Source of the DNA: Pelagibius sp.
GTDB lineage: Bacteria; Pseudomonadota; Alphaproteobacteria; Kiloniellales; Kiloniellaceae
Direction of reading: 5' to 3'
Length of the DNA stretch: 51,166 nucleotides
Assembly: GCA_028280305.1 (NCBI GenBank)
Contig: JANQMC010000051.1
Span: forward strand, 1-51,166
Under the pieces are notes generated by a model, which did not search any database, had not been told where the DNA came from, and saw nothing but the letters and a program-made list of their open reading frames with translations. The translations under genes were made by a program, and so were the position numbers. Positions 41,942-51,166 of this stretch are shown here, in pieces; the stretch's first letter is position 1; each line of letters starts with the position of its first letter.

Positions 41942-43390
41942 CTAGCCAAGCTTGCTGCGCAGCACCTGATTGACCATCCCCGGGTTGGCTTTACCCTGAG
42001 TCGCTTTCATCACCTGGCCGACAAACCAACCCAGGATCTTCTCGTTACCACCCTTGAACTGCTCGACCTGTTTGGGATTGTTGGCGATGATGTCGTCCAC
42101 CAGGGTTTCGATCTCCGAGCTGTCGGAGATCTGCTTCAGGCCTTTGGCCTCGACGATGGCTCCGGCCGCCTGACCGCTCTCCCACATCTCCTCGAAGACC
42201 TCCTTGGCGATCCGCCCGGAAATGGTGCCGTCTGCGATCAGGTCCAGCAGACCGCCCAGCTTAGCTGCATCCACAGGCGCGCTATCGAGGCTGGCACTGC
42301 TCTTGTTCATGGCGCCGAAGTAGTCGCCGATCACCCAGTTGGCCGCCAGCTTCGCATCCCGCCCCTCGGCGACGGCTTCAAAGAAGGCTGCGGTATCGCG
42401 GTCGGCAACCAGGACTCCGGCATCATAAGCTGACAGCCCGAGCGTTTCGACGAAGCGGGCCTTCTTGGCATCCGGCAGTTCCGGCAGCCCGGCTTTGATG
42501 TCCTCCACCCAGGCGGGTTCCAGTTCCAGCGGCAGCAGGTCTGGATCAGGGAAGTAACGATAGTCATGGGCTTCTTCTTTGGAGCGCATGGAACGCGACT
42601 TGCCGGTCATCCCATCGAAGAGGCGGGTTTCCTGCCTGATCTCGCCGCCCTCCTCCAGCACTTCGACCTGACGCCGCGCTTCCATCTCGATGGCCTGCTG
42701 CACGAAGCGGATGGAGTTCACGTTCTTGGTTTCCGTGCGCGTGCCGAAAGGCTCGCCCGGCCGGCGCATGGAAAGGTTCACATCGGCCCGCATAGAGCCT
42801 TCGTCCATGTTGCCGTCGCAGGTGCCGAGATAACGCAGGATGGTCCGCAACTTGCGCAGATAGGCCCCCGCCTCCTCCGCCGAGCGCATGTCGGGCTTGG
42901 AGACGATCTCCATCAAGGTGACGCCGGAGCGGTTGAGATCGATGTAGGACTGGCTCGGATGCTGATCGTGGATCGACTTGCCGGCATCCTGCTCCAGATG
43001 CAGGCGCTCGATGCCCACCTCCCGCGTCTCACCGTCTTCCAGATCCAGGATGATGGTTCCTTCCCCGACGATGGGGTGCAGGTACTGGGAAATCTGATAG
43101 CCCTGCGGCAGGTCGGCGTAGAAGTAATTCTTGCGCTCGAAAACCGAGGTCAGGTTGATCTGGGCGTTCAGCCCCAGGCCGGTACGCACTGCCTGCTCCA
43201 CCGCGACCTTATTCAACATCGGCAGCATGCCGGGCATCGCCGCATCGACCAGCGAGACCTGGCTGTTGGGTTCGGCTCCGAACGCCGTCGAGGCGCCGGA
43301 AAACAGTTTCGAGTTGCTGATCACCTGGGCATGGACCTCCAGCCCGATCACCATTTCCCACTCGCCCGTCTTGCCTTGAATCGTTGCCAT
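41942..43390 (-). CDS. gatB: Asp-tRNA(Asn)/Glu-tRNA(Gln) amidotransferase subunit B
   Basis: GatB binds misacylated Glu-tRNA(Gln) or Asp-tRNA(Asn), activates the acyl group with ATP and receives ammonia from GatA. The 482-residue product has the cradle-domain motifs [42 protein letters not shown] and [10 protein letters not shown], and the YqeY-like C-terminal tail domain. Usual length. It is the last gene of the gatC-gatA-GNAT-gatB run on the minus strand. Confidence 0.96.
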   Translation of the reverse strand: MATIQGKTGEWEMVIGLEVHAQVISNSKLFSGASTAFGAEPNSQVSLVDAAMPGMLPMLNKVAVEQAVRTGLGLNAQINLTSVFERKNYFYADLPQGYQISQYLHPIVGEGTIILDLEDGETREVGIERLHLEQDAGKSIHDQHPSQSYIDLNRSGVTLMEIVSKPDMRSAEEAGAYLRKLRTILRYLGTCDGNMDEGSMRADVNLSMRRPGEPFGTRTETKNVNSIRFVQQAIEMEARRQVEVLEEGGEIRQETRLFDGMTGKSRSMRSKEEAHDYRYFPDPDLLPLELEPAWVEDIKAGLPELPDAKKARFVETLGLSAYDAGVLVADRDTAAFFEAVAEGRDAKLAANWVIGDYFGAMNKSSASLDSAPVDAAKLGGLLDLIADGTISGRIAKEVFEEMWESGQAAGAIVEAKGLKQISDSSEIETLVDDIIANNPKQVEQFKGGNEKILGWFVGQVMKATQGKANPGMVNQVLRSKLG

Positions 43391-43411
43391 CTTTCGTCTC
43401 CGTTTCGAAGC

Positions 43412-43852
43412 CTAAAGGCTCCGCTCGTAAATCACCCGCCCGGTGTCGGCGAACCCCCGCGCCTCATACCAGGGAACAAGTTTGTCATCGGCTTGGCCGC
43501 GCGGCGTCAGAACGATTTCCATATCCGAACAGCCCTTGGCCCGGGCCCAGTCCGCAGCGGCCTCGACCAGCGCAGAAGCCACGCCGCGCCCCCGACAGTC
43601 TGGCTCGACGAAGAGGTCTTCGAGTTCCGCATAGAGGCCCACTTCCAGACCGAAGGCGGAACTTGTCGCCGCTACGCCAACTGCCCGCTCGCCCAGGAAG
43701 GCGACGAAGGCCGCAGTATCGTCCCGATGAAGAATCTGACGCAGGGTTCCCGCCACGCCGTCAACAGCGCTTTCAAAGCCCTCTTCACGATAGAAGCGCT
43801 CGAAGAGCGGCAGCAGCCGATCAAAGTCCGACGGCTCCGCCTGCCGGACCAT
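43412..43852 (-). CDS. GNAT family N-acetyltransferase
   Basis: A 146-residue acetyltransferase with VRQAEPSDFDRLLPLFERFY at the N-terminus, then LEDLFVEPDCRGRGVASALV (the acetyl-CoA pyrophosphate-binding motif A) and WYEARGFADTGRVIYERSL at the end. The ATG at 43852 follows CAGGGGAA; the frame is open to 43984, overlapping gatA. It lies between gatA and gatB with gaps of 34 and 21 bases, so it is in the same transcript. The substrate is unknown. Confidence 0.85.
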   Translation of the reverse strand: MVRQAEPSDFDRLLPLFERFYREEGFESAVDGVAGTLRQILHRDDTAAFVAFLGERAVGVAATSSAFGLEVGLYAELEDLFVEPDCRGRGVASALVEAAADWARAKGCSDMEIVLTPRGQADDKLVPWYEARGFADTGRVIYERSL

Positions 43853-43886
43853 GAGTTCCCCTGACGCCACGCCACTAACCACGCTC

Positions 43887-45362
43887 TTATGCCGCCAGGA
43901 AGCCCGGCAGGGCATCGAAGCCGGCCGCTTCTTCCAGAACGCCACCGACCTTGAAGACTGTTTCCTCGTCAAAGGCCTTGCCAAGAATCTGCAGGCCCAG
44001 CGGCAGCCCGTCTTTCGACAAGCCGGCGGGCACCGAAATACCGGGCAGGCCGGCCAGCGAGGCCGGTACCGTGAAAACGTCGTTCAGGTACATGGCAATG
44101 GGATCGTCCATCTTGTCCCCCAGGCCGAAAGCCGGTGAGGGTGCGGTCGGCGTCAGGATAGCATCGACGGTTTCATAAGCCTTGGCAAAGTCCCGCGCGA
44201 TCAGGCTGCGCACCCGCCGCGCCTTGTTGTAATAGGCATCGTAGTAGCCGGCGGAGAGCACATAGGTGCCGATCAACACCCGGCGCTTCACCTCGGCGCC
44301 GAAGCCCTTGCCGCGGGTTTCTTCATACATCTCGTCCAGGCTCGCACCCGGCTCGCGCAGGCCGTAGCGCACGCCGTCGTAGCGCGCCAGGTTCGACGAC
44401 GCTTCCGCGGGCGCAATGATGTAATAGGTCGGCAGCGCATAGTGCGTGTGCGGCAGGGAAATCTCGACCGTCTCCGCCCCGGCTTCTTCCAGCCACTTGA
44501 TGCCCTGCTGCCAGAGCGCTTCGATCTCATCCGGCATGCCATCGAGGCGATATTCCTTGGGAATACCGATCTTCATCCCCTTGATGTCGCCGGTCATCGC
44601 CGCCTCGTAATTCGGTACCGGGACGTCAACCGACGTCGAATCCTTTGGGTCATAGCTCGCCATGGCGCGCAGCATGATCGCCGTGTCCCGCACGCTCCGC
44701 GCCATCGGCCCGGCCTGATCCAGCGACGACGCAAAGGCCACCACCCCCCAGCGCGAGCAGCGGCCGTAAGTCGGCTTCATCCCGACGATGCCGCAGAAGG
44801 CCGCCGGCTGGCGGATCGACCCGCCGGTGTCGGTGCCGGTGGCCGCCAGCGCACAGCGCGCCGCGACAGCGGAGGCCGATCCGCCGGAGGACCCGCCCGG
44901 CACCAGGGGCCGGTTGTCGCTGGCGCTGCGCCAGGGGTTCTCCACGCCGCCATAGAAGCTGGTCATGTTGGAGGAGCCCATGGCGAACTCGTCCAGATTG
45001 GTCTTGCCGAGCATCACCGCACCGGCATTCCAGAGGTTGCCGCTGACGGTCGACTCATAGGTCGGGTGAAAACCGTCCAGGATGTGGGAACCCGCCGTGG
45101 TCAGAACGCCTTCGGTACAGAACAAATCCTTCATCCCGATCGGCAGACCTTCCAGCAGACCGGCCTCGCCGGCCTTGCGGCGCTGGTCCGACGTCTCCGC
45201 CATGGCCAGCGCCTTTTCCGGCGTCTCGGTGATGAAGGCGTTCAACGGACGCGCCGCCTCGACCGCCGCGACATGAGCCTCGGTCAGTTCCTTGGCCGAG
45301 GTTTCGCCCTTCGCCAGCAGATCACGTGCTGAGGCCAGGGTGAGCTTGGTGAATTCACTCAT
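43887..45362 (-). CDS. gatA: Asp-tRNA(Asn)/Glu-tRNA(Gln) amidotransferase subunit A
   Basis: GatA is the glutaminase that releases ammonia for transamidation. The 491-residue amidase-signature protein has the catalytic Lys in [14 protein letters not shown], the cis-Ser/Ser nucleophile region [19 protein letters not shown] and [15 protein letters not shown]. The frame is open to 45542, but the ATG at 45362 overlaps the gatC stop by one base (TAATG), giving the normal start and length. Confidence 0.97.
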   Translation of the reverse strand: MSEFTKLTLASARDLLAKGETSAKELTEAHVAAVEAARPLNAFITETPEKALAMAETSDQRRKAGEAGLLEGLPIGMKDLFCTEGVLTTAGSHILDGFHPTYESTVSGNLWNAGAVMLGKTNLDEFAMGSSNMTSFYGGVENPWRSASDNRPLVPGGSSGGSASAVAARCALAATGTDTGGSIRQPAAFCGIVGMKPTYGRCSRWGVVAFASSLDQAGPMARSVRDTAIMLRAMASYDPKDSTSVDVPVPNYEAAMTGDIKGMKIGIPKEYRLDGMPDEIEALWQQGIKWLEEAGAETVEISLPHTHYALPTYYIIAPAEASSNLARYDGVRYGLREPGASLDEMYEETRGKGFGAEVKRRVLIGTYVLSAGYYDAYYNKARRVRSLIARDFAKAYETVDAILTPTAPSPAFGLGDKMDDPIAMYLNDVFTVPASLAGLPGISVPAGLSKDGLPLGLQILGKAFDEETVFKVGGVLEEAAGFDALPGFLAA

Positions 45363-45649
45363 TACTCGACCACCTTCGGCACCGCGTAGAAGCCATGCGC
45401 AGCTTCCGGCGCATTGGCGGTGACCTTGTCCGGATAACCGCCGTCGGTCACCGTATCCTTGCGCAGCGGCAGGGTCATGGAGACCACGGAGGTCATCGGC
45501 TCCACGCCATCCGTATCCAGCTCCGACAGCTGCTCGATCCAAACCAGGATATTGGAAAGCTCCCCAGCCAGAGCCTCGCTCTGGTTCTCGTCGACGCGAA
45601 TGCGCGCCAAGCTCGCGATTTTCGCGACGGTATCCTTATCGACCGACAT
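45362..45649 (-). CDS. gatC: Asp-tRNA(Asn)/Glu-tRNA(Gln) amidotransferase subunit C
   Basis: GatC is the small belt-like subunit that holds GatA and GatB together. The 95-residue product has [42 protein letters not shown] and [20 protein letters not shown], all typical. It is the first gene of the gat run. The 201-base gap to divergent ruvX should hold both promoters. Confidence 0.95.
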   Translation of the reverse strand: MSVDKDTVAKIASLARIRVDENQSEALAGELSNILVWIEQLSELDTDGVEPMTSVVSMTLPLRKDTVTDGGYPDKVTANAPEAAHGFYAVPKVVE

Positions 45650-45850
45650 CGGCCAGCGACCCTCATTTTGGAAGTCCCGGCCCCACCGACACTCCCGGCC
45701 TCAAAAGAACGGGAACCCAGGGGGTCAGGGCGTTGAAAAACCGCCGGAACCTAGCACCCGCCCTTGCCGCCCGCAAGGATCGCCCGGCAGCGCGCTGGCC
45801 GGAATCTTCGCCAACTTGCCGCCCCGGCGAGGCCTGCCTATAACGGGCCG

Positions 45851-46366
45851 ATGACGGAAACATCGGTCCTGGATCTGCCGGAGAGACTGAGCCGCGGGCA
45901 ACGCTTGCTGGGAATTGATCCGGGCAGCAAGACCCTCGGTCTGGCCATTTCGGATTCAGCCCTGAAGATCGCCTCGCCGCTGGAGACGATTCAACGGACC
46001 AAGTTCACCCAGGATGCCGCCAGCCTGGCCAAGATCTGCCACGAGCGACGGGTCGGCGGTCTGGTGATCGGCCTGCCCGTAAACATGGACGGCAGCGAAG
46101 GGCCGCGCTGCCAGTCCGTACGCCAATTTGCCGCCAACCTGGCCGACAAGGCCGGCTTCGAACAGGCGATCGCCTTTTGGGACGAGCGGCTTTCAACGGC
46201 CGCCGTGCAGCGCTTCCTCATCGACGAGGCCGACATGACCCGTAAAAGGCGTGCGGCGGTAGTCGACAAGATGGCCGCCGCCTACATCCTGCAGGGTGCG
46301 TTGGACGCCATTGCTGCCCGGGCCCGGACGGCCGGCGACCCTACCGGAAGCGGCAGCGCGCCTTGA
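45851..46366 (+). CDS. ruvX: Pre-16S rRNA-processing nuclease YqgF / RuvX
   Basis: YqgF has an RNase H-like fold and removes the 5' leader of 16S rRNA precursors; it is also called RuvX for its similarity to Holliday junction resolvases. The 171-residue product has GIDPGSKTLGLAISD, LVIGLPVNMDGSEGPRC, FWDERLSTAAVQRFL and the final DKMAAAYILQGALD, with Asp/Glu residues of the active site in place. The ATG at 45851 is preferred over an upstream frame to 45764 that lacks conserved sequence. Confidence 0.93.
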   Translation: MTETSVLDLPERLSRGQRLLGIDPGSKTLGLAISDSALKIASPLETIQRTKFTQDAASLAKICHERRVGGLVIGLPVNMDGSEGPRCQSVRQFAANLADKAGFEQAIAFWDERLSTAAVQRFLIDEADMTRKRRAAVVDKMAAAYILQGALDAIAARARTAGDPTGSGSAP

Positions 46367-46429
46367 CCCTGAAGGCGGGGGGCGGCACAAAGCCAGGGTC
46401 AGTACACTCCCGCCGAGGAACTTCGCCGC

Positions 46430-47647
46430 ATGACCGCACCCCTTTCCGGACTGCGGGTCTTCGACCTGACCCGCATCCTGGCTGGCCCCACCTGCACTCA
46501 GTTGCTGGGCGACTTGGGCGCCGACGTCATCAAGGTCGAACGCCCGGGCCAAGGCGATGACACCCGAAAATGGGGGCCGCCCTTCGTGCCGGGACCTGAT
46601 GGCGGCGACACCACCGAAAGCGCCTACTTTCTCTCCGCCAACCGCAACAAGCGGTCACTCTCCATCGACATCTCGAAGCCGGAGGGCCAAGTCCTCGCGA
46701 AGCGTCTGATCGGCTTCTGCGACATCCTCGTGGAGAACTTCAAAGTCGGCAATCTCGCCCGTTACGGCCTCGGTTACGATGATCTGAAAGATTCAAACCC
46801 CGGCCTAATTTATTGTTCAATAACGGGTTTTGGACAGACTGGCCCCTACGCACCACGGGCCGGCTATGACTATCTGGCTCAGGGTATGGGGGGCATGATG
46901 AGCCTGACCGGCGAACCGGCGGGCGAGCCCGTAAAGGTGGGCATCGGCATCGCCGACATCATGTGCGGCATGTACGCCAGCTCCGCCATCCTCGCAGCTC
47001 TGCACCACCGCGGCATGACCGGCCAGGGCCAGCACATCGATCTGGGCCTCCTCGACACCCAGGTTGCCTGGCTCTCCTACGAAGGGTCGAACTATCTGAC
47101 CTCCGGCGAAATCCCCAAGCGCCAGGGCAACGAGCATCCCAACATCGTGCCTTATAAGGTGATGCCCTGCGCCGATGGACACGTCATCATCGCCGTCGGC
47201 AACGATGCTCAGTTCGCCCGCTTCTGCTGTTTCGCCGGCTGCCCGGAGCTTGCCGAGGATGAGCGCTTTCAGACCAACGCGTCCCGGGTTCGCAACCGCG
47301 AAGCGCTCTATGCCATGCTGCCCGACATCACCCGGCAGAAGACCCAGAAGGCCTGGGTCGAGGGGCTGGCGGAAATCGGGGTGCCCTCCGGACCGGTCAA
47401 CACGCTCGACCAGGTCTTCGCCGATCCCCAGGTGCTTGCCCGGGACATGAAAATCACCATGCCTTATCCCGGCAGCCAACGGACCGAGGTGGACCTGATC
47501 GGCAACCCGATCAAATTCTCCGAGACGCCGGTGGACTATCGATTCGCGCCGCCGCGGGCGGGGCAGGACAGCGACTCCATTCTCGAAGAACTGCTTGATA
47601 TCAGCCCTGAAGAGCGGGCCAGACTGCGCGGAAAAGGCGTCATTTAA
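46430..47647 (+). CDS. CaiB/BaiF family (class III) CoA-transferase
   Basis: A 405-residue CoA-transferase with MTAPLSGLRVFDLTRILAGP, LGDLGADVIKVERPGQGDD, NRNKRSLSIDISKPEGQ and the nucleophile-Asp region VGIGIADIMCGMYASSAIL. Class III enzymes move CoA between carboxylic acids through an aspartyl-CoA intermediate. The acid substrates (for example formyl, mesaconyl, succinyl or carnitine-type) cannot be read from the sequence. It is flanked by ruvX and pyrB with no obvious metabolic link. Confidence 0.9.
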   Translation: MTAPLSGLRVFDLTRILAGPTCTQLLGDLGADVIKVERPGQGDDTRKWGPPFVPGPDGGDTTESAYFLSANRNKRSLSIDISKPEGQVLAKRLIGFCDILVENFKVGNLARYGLGYDDLKDSNPGLIYCSITGFGQTGPYAPRAGYDYLAQGMGGMMSLTGEPAGEPVKVGIGIADIMCGMYASSAILAALHHRGMTGQGQHIDLGLLDTQVAWLSYEGSNYLTSGEIPKRQGNEHPNIVPYKVMPCADGHVIIAVGNDAQFARFCCFAGCPELAEDERFQTNASRVRNREALYAMLPDITRQKTQKAWVEGLAEIGVPSGPVNTLDQVFADPQVLARDMKITMPYPGSQRTEVDLIGNPIKFSETPVDYRFAPPRAGQDSDSILEELLDISPEERARLRGKGVI

Positions 47648-47728
47648 TCCAGGATTCCCAAGCCACGAAAAATGCTTGGCGCAGAGCCGCTTGCCCAAGC
47701 ACAAGGCCGGTGTCATAACACCGCTTTA

Positions 47729-48718
47729 ATGACCTCAGCACACAGCACGACGGCCCTCGGCGGCTATCGGCACCGGCACCTTCTCGGCATCGAGGGGCTG
47801 ACGGCGCCCGAGATTTTATCCCTCCTTGACCTTTCAGACGGCTACGTCGACCTGAACCGCGGCAGCGACAAGAAAAAAGACCTCTTGGTCGGTCGCACCG
47901 TAATCAATCTTTTCTTCGAAAATTCAACGCGTACACGGACGTCTTTCGAGCTGGCCGCGAAGCGTTTGGGCGCTGACGTGATCAATATGTCGGTGGCTTG
48001 GTCGTCGATTAAAAAGGGCGAGACCCTGATCGATACCGCGATGACCCTGAATGCCATGCACCCCGATGTCCTGGTGGTCCGGCATCCGGACTCAGGCGCC
48101 GTCCAGCTGCTGTCGGAAAAGGTCAACTGCGCGGTGATCAACGGCGGCGACGGCAGCCATGAGCACCCGACCCAGGCCCTGCTCGATGCCCTCACCATCC
48201 GCCGCCGCCTGGGAACCCTGGAGGGCTTGCTGGTGGCGATCTGCGGGGACATCACCCACAGCCGGGTCGCGCGCTCCAACATTCACCTGTTGAATACCCT
48301 CGGCGCCCGGGTCCGGCTCATCGCCCCGCCCACCCTGATGCCCGGGCAGGTCGAACGTCTGGGGGTCGAGACCTTCCACGACATGCGCAAAGGGCTTGAG
48401 GGCTGCGACATCGTCATGATGCTGCGGCTTCAGACCGAGCGCATGCAGGGCAGCTACGTCCCTTCGACCCGGGAGTACTATCACTTCTTCGGCCTTAATC
48501 AGGAGAAGCTCCAGGCGGCCAAGCCCAATGCCTTGATCATGCATCCAGGGCCGATGAACCGCGGCGTCGAGATCGACAGCGACCTGGCAGACGACATCAA
48601 CCGCTCGGTCATTCGCGAACAGGTGGAGATGGGCGTGGCCGTGCGCATGGCCTGCCTCGAAACCCTGAACCGCAATCTGATAGCGGCAAACGCCGCGCAG
48701 GAGCAGATGGCCCAATGA
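47729..48718 (+). CDS. pyrB: Aspartate carbamoyltransferase catalytic subunit
   Basis: PyrB joins carbamoyl phosphate and aspartate in the first committed pyrimidine step. The 329-residue product has the carbamoyl-phosphate loop [49 protein letters not shown] and [14 protein letters not shown]. The ATG at 47729 is chosen because homology starts soon after it; the open frame from 47672 adds an unrelated lead. No Shine-Dalgarno sequence is visible; instead two inverted repeats occupy the leader. The stop overlaps pyrC by 4 bases. Confidence 0.95.
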   Translation: MTSAHSTTALGGYRHRHLLGIEGLTAPEILSLLDLSDGYVDLNRGSDKKKDLLVGRTVINLFFENSTRTRTSFELAAKRLGADVINMSVAWSSIKKGETLIDTAMTLNAMHPDVLVVRHPDSGAVQLLSEKVNCAVINGGDGSHEHPTQALLDALTIRRRLGTLEGLLVAICGDITHSRVARSNIHLLNTLGARVRLIAPPTLMPGQVERLGVETFHDMRKGLEGCDIVMMLRLQTERMQGSYVPSTREYYHFFGLNQEKLQAAKPNALIMHPGPMNRGVEIDSDLADDINRSVIREQVEMGVAVRMACLETLNRNLIAANAAQEQMAQ

Positions 48719-50019
48719 CGCGACTGCCTGCCAAACACCGCACCGCCTACATCAACGCCCGGCTGCTGGACCCCGCCTCGGGCCTCGACGCGCCGGGTGC
48801 GCTCCTGGCCGAAGACGGCCGTATCAGCGACCTAGGCCCCCAGCTTTTTGCTGATGGTGTTCCGGAGGGAATTCAGACCGTGGACTGTGCCGGGGCCTGC
48901 CTGGCACCCGGCCTGGTCGACATGCGGGTTCACATCCGCGAGCCCGGCGAGGAGCAGAAGGAGACCATGGGCAGCGCCGGCCGCGCCGCGGCCGCGGGCG
49001 GTGTCACCTCGGTGGTCGCCCTACCCAATACCGATCCCGTCATCGACGATGTGGCCGGCGTGGAATACATCGCGCGGCGCGCCCGAGAGGAAAAACGGGT
49101 CAAGGTCTACACCTATGCCGCCGTGACGAAGGGCACCGAAGGACGTGAGCTGACCGAACTGGGGATGCTCGGCGAGTACGGCGCCGTCGCCTTTACCGAT
49201 GGCACCAAGGCCGTCGCCTCCGCCCAGGTCATGCGCCGCGCCCTCTCCTACGCCAAAACCTTCGGCCACCTGATCGTACAGCACCCTGAAGAGCCGAGCC
49301 TCGCCGGCGGGGCCATGAACGGCGGCGAGATGGCCACCCGGCTCGGCCTGCCCGGCATCCCCTCGGTAGCGGAGGTCATGATGGTCGAGCGCGATCTGCG
49401 CCTGGTCGAGCTGACCGGCGGCCGCTATCACGTCGCGCACGTCTCGACCGCGGCAACCGTTGACGTGATCCGCCGTGCCAAGGCCCACGGCCTCAACGTG
49501 ACCTGCGACACGGCCCCGCACTATCTGACGCTGAACGAGATAGCCGTCGGCGACTATCGGACCTTCGCCAAGGTCTCCCCCCCGCTCCGCGGCGAGGACG
49601 ACCGCCGCGCCGTGATGGAGGGCCTGATCGACGGCACCATCGACGCCATCGCCAGCGACCATGCTCCTCACGATCAGGAATCAAAACGTCTGCCTTTCGC
49701 CATCGCGGAGCCCGGGATCGTCGGCCTGGAAACCCTGCTGCCGCTGTCGCTGCAGCTCTTCCACTCGGAAAAGATCGGCCTGCTCGATCTGCTCGGCCGC
49801 ATCACCGCGAAGCCGGCCGATATTCTCGGCCTCAAGGCCGGACATCTGACCAAAGGCAGCCCGGCTGACCTTCTGATTTTCGACCTCAACAAAGCCGGGA
49901 AAATCGACCCCGATCTATTTGAAAGTAAATCGAAAAATACTCCATTTGAAGGTCTGCCCGTACAGGGCCGTGTGCGTCGCACCGTGGTCGACGGACGCAG
50001 CCTCTTCGAAGCGGCCTGA
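48715..50019 (+). CDS. pyrC: Dihydroorotase-like protein, atypical metal site
   Basis: A 434-residue class I dihydroorotase homologue, ATGA-coupled to pyrB. It has [73 protein letters not shown] and the conserved [12 protein letters not shown]. Active enzymes have H-x-H in the first segment, as in DxHVHxREPG; here the first His is Arg (DMRVH). Similar altered forms exist beside pyrB in other proteobacteria, some of them non-catalytic partners of PyrB (the PyrB-PyrC' type of Pseudomonas). Whether this one is active is open. Confidence 0.88.
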   Translation: MTRLPAKHRTAYINARLLDPASGLDAPGALLAEDGRISDLGPQLFADGVPEGIQTVDCAGACLAPGLVDMRVHIREPGEEQKETMGSAGRAAAAGGVTSVVALPNTDPVIDDVAGVEYIARRAREEKRVKVYTYAAVTKGTEGRELTELGMLGEYGAVAFTDGTKAVASAQVMRRALSYAKTFGHLIVQHPEEPSLAGGAMNGGEMATRLGLPGIPSVAEVMMVERDLRLVELTGGRYHVAHVSTAATVDVIRRAKAHGLNVTCDTAPHYLTLNEIAVGDYRTFAKVSPPLRGEDDRRAVMEGLIDGTIDAIASDHAPHDQESKRLPFAIAEPGIVGLETLLPLSLQLFHSEKIGLLDLLGRITAKPADILGLKAGHLTKGSPADLLIFDLNKAGKIDPDLFESKSKNTPFEGLPVQGRVRRTVVDGRSLFEAA

Positions 50020-50033
50020 GCGGACAGCAGGCT

Positions 50034-50660
50034 ATGCCCGATCCGATATCCTGGGAATTTGCCTGGCCCTATTTGGCAGCCGCCCTCGCCGGCGGTTACC
50101 TGCTGGGCTCCCTGCCCTTCGGTTTGGTTCTCACCCGTCTCGCCGGGCTCGGCGACGTTCGCAGTATCGGCTCCGGTAACATCGGCGCCACCAATGTTCT
50201 GCGCACCGGGCGCAAAGGTCTGGCCGCCGCTACCTTGCTGCTGGATGCCGGCAAGGGCGTCGCCGCGGTTTTGATTGCGCAGTTCTGGGGACCGGACATG
50301 GCCTTGGTTGCCGCACTCGGCGCGGTGGTCGGACACCTCTTTCCCGTCTGGCTGGGCTTCAAAGGCGGCAAGGGCGTCGCAACGGCACTGGGCGTTTTCC
50401 TGGCTCTTTCCTTTCCCATAGGCGCCGCCTGCTGTGGCCTCTGGCTGCTGGTCGCTCTGATCTTTCGGATGTCCTCCCTCTCCTCGCTGGCCTCGGTTGC
50501 TGCAGCCCCCCTGCTCGCCTGGTTTGTGTTGGCCGACCTGCAGATGGTGGAATTGACAGCCGCAATTGCGGTCCTTGTCTGGTGGCGCCACCATCCCAAC
50601 ATTCGCCGGCTGCTGAAGGGCGAAGAGCCGAAAATCGGCGGCGGCAAAGCATCGTCCTGA
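50034..50660 (+). CDS. plsY: Glycerol-3-phosphate acyltransferase PlsY
   Basis: PlsY acylates glycerol-3-phosphate with acyl-phosphate in the inner membrane, the first step of phospholipid synthesis in this class of bacteria. The 208-residue product has several hydrophobic segments and the family motifs [31 protein letters not shown] and [21 protein letters not shown]. Usual length. It lies 14 bases after pyrC and is probably in the same transcript. Confidence 0.95.
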   Translation: MPDPISWEFAWPYLAAALAGGYLLGSLPFGLVLTRLAGLGDVRSIGSGNIGATNVLRTGRKGLAAATLLLDAGKGVAAVLIAQFWGPDMALVAALGAVVGHLFPVWLGFKGGKGVATALGVFLALSFPIGAACCGLWLLVALIFRMSSLSSLASVAAAPLLAWFVLADLQMVELTAAIAVLVWWRHHPNIRRLLKGEEPKIGGGKASS

Positions 50661-50729
50661 CAGACACAAGAGCGGTAAGAGTTCGGGAAAGCCTTGACCT
50701 CCCTCTCTGCTCGTGACGATCTTAGCGCG

Positions 50730-51166
50730 ATGCAGAACGAGACTGCTAAACCTCTGAGCGACAGAGAACGGCTTGACTGGCTTCGCCTGATCCGGTCGGA
50801 AAACGTCGGCCCGGTTGTCTTCAGGCAACTCTTGCAACGTTTCGGCACGCCGGGCGCGGCTTTGGCGGAGTTGCCTGCTCTGGCGGGCCGAGGCGGCGCC
50901 CGGCGGCGCATACGCTTGTGCACAAACGAGCAAGCCGAAGCCGAGATGACCGCCGCCCGAAAGGCGGGCGTGAGACTTCTTGCTCTCTGCGAGCCCGACT
51001 ATCCAGCGCTGCTCCGTAGCATCGACGATGCGCCGCCGGTGGTGGCCGTGCTCGGCGACCCAGCCGTCCTTTCGCTGCCGGCTGTCGGTATCGTCGGCGC
51101 CCGCAATGCCTCGGCCAACGGCCACCGCTTCGCCGAGACCCTGGCCCGGGAACTCTCAGAGGCCGG
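50730..51166 (+). CDS. dprA: DNA-processing protein DprA, 5' part
   Basis: DprA protects incoming single-stranded DNA and loads RecA during transformation. The gene runs off the right edge, leaving about 145 codons. The product starts MQNETAKPLSDRERLDWLRL, has the N-terminal SAM-like part (RSENVGPVVFRQLLQRFGTP), then DYPALLRSIDDAPPVVAVLGD and the first Rossmann-like motif VGIVGARNASANG. An alternative TTG start at 50694 would add 12 residues; no ribosome site clearly decides. Confidence 0.88.
   Translation, partial: MQNETAKPLSDRERLDWLRLIRSENVGPVVFRQLLQRFGTPGAALAELPALAGRGGARRRIRLCTNEQAEAEMTAARKAGVRLLALCEPDYPALLRSIDDAPPVVAVLGDPAVLSLPAVGIVGARNASANGHRFAETLARELSEA

Noticed and set aside
42566..43864. 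A 432-codon plus-strand open frame opposite gatB
   Set aside because: It is antisense to the clearly conserved gatB and GNAT genes, and its residue mix is that of a high-GC shadow frame.
49674..51125. A 483-codon minus-strand open frame opposite pyrC, plsY and dprA
   Set aside because: The opposite strand carries three recognisable conserved genes. The translation is rich in Arg, Gln and Gly with no motif.
1..51166. tRNA or rRNA genes and CRISPR arrays
   Set aside because: Intergenic regions were read for cloverleaf arms, T-loop motifs and regularly spaced direct repeats. None was convincing, including next to the integrases.

Overview
The window comes from an anoxygenic phototrophic (or photoheterotrophic) alphaproteobacterium, most likely Rhodospirillales-like. 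The signs are a purple-bacterial photosynthesis gene cluster ordered bchI-bchD-bchO / crtI-crtB-tspO / crtD-crtC / crtE-crtF-bchC-bchX-bchY-bchZ, high-GC codon use, a CtrA-type site, ChrR-like cupin and DUF2336 genes, and a GatCAB amidotransferase. The genus cannot be named from the sequence alone.

Positions 1-15543 hold the photosynthesis cluster. On the minus strand bchI-bchD-bchO supply two Mg-chelatase subunits and an associated hydrolase. crtI-crtB make and desaturate phytoene, followed by tspO and a tiny membrane ORF. A second minus-strand run, crtE-crtF-bchC-bchX-bchY-(bchZ), makes GGPP, methylates carotenoids and carries out the chlorophyllide-to-bacteriochlorophyllide steps. crtD-crtC run on the plus strand, divergent from crtE. 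crtC, crtD and crtF with no crtA in view suggest the spirilloxanthin series. Palindromes TGT-N12-ACA (the PpsR/CrtJ operator) lie in the bchC, crtE/crtD and bchI upstream regions. The bchC pair sits 8 bp apart on a recognisable -35/-10 promoter. The site upstream of bchI is shared with a divergent membrane-bound alpha/beta-hydrolase (15763-17247).

Positions 17248-29422 are an accessory region. It starts with two genes of conjugative-element type (DUF736, DUF2274), followed by a TIR-like gene and a PIN-like gene that may form a defence pair. Next come small unknown ORFs and two tandem paralogous tyrosine recombinases with a small membrane gene between them. A truncated phage terminase follows, then two TadE/TadG-like pilus genes with a CtrA box upstream and a strong terminator downstream. 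After hspQ lies a phage early cassette: DUF6362, a possible VRR-NUC-like gene, and a CI/S24 repressor with operator-like repeats.

Positions 29423-41870 carry a tightly overlapping operon otsB - GH15 hydrolase - otsA - glk (trehalose synthesis, alpha-glucoside hydrolysis, glucose phosphorylation). Then come an EamA permease, a small helical protein, two paralogous GSTs flanking a formate/nitrite channel, a ChrR-like cupin, and two tandem DUF2336 paralogues, each behind an AT-rich promoter region.

Positions 41942-51166 are conserved housekeeping genes: gatC-gatA-GNAT-gatB on the minus strand, and ruvX, a CaiB-family CoA-transferase, pyrB, an atypical pyrC, plsY and the 5' part of dprA on the plus strand. 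No rRNA, tRNA or CRISPR array was recognised.
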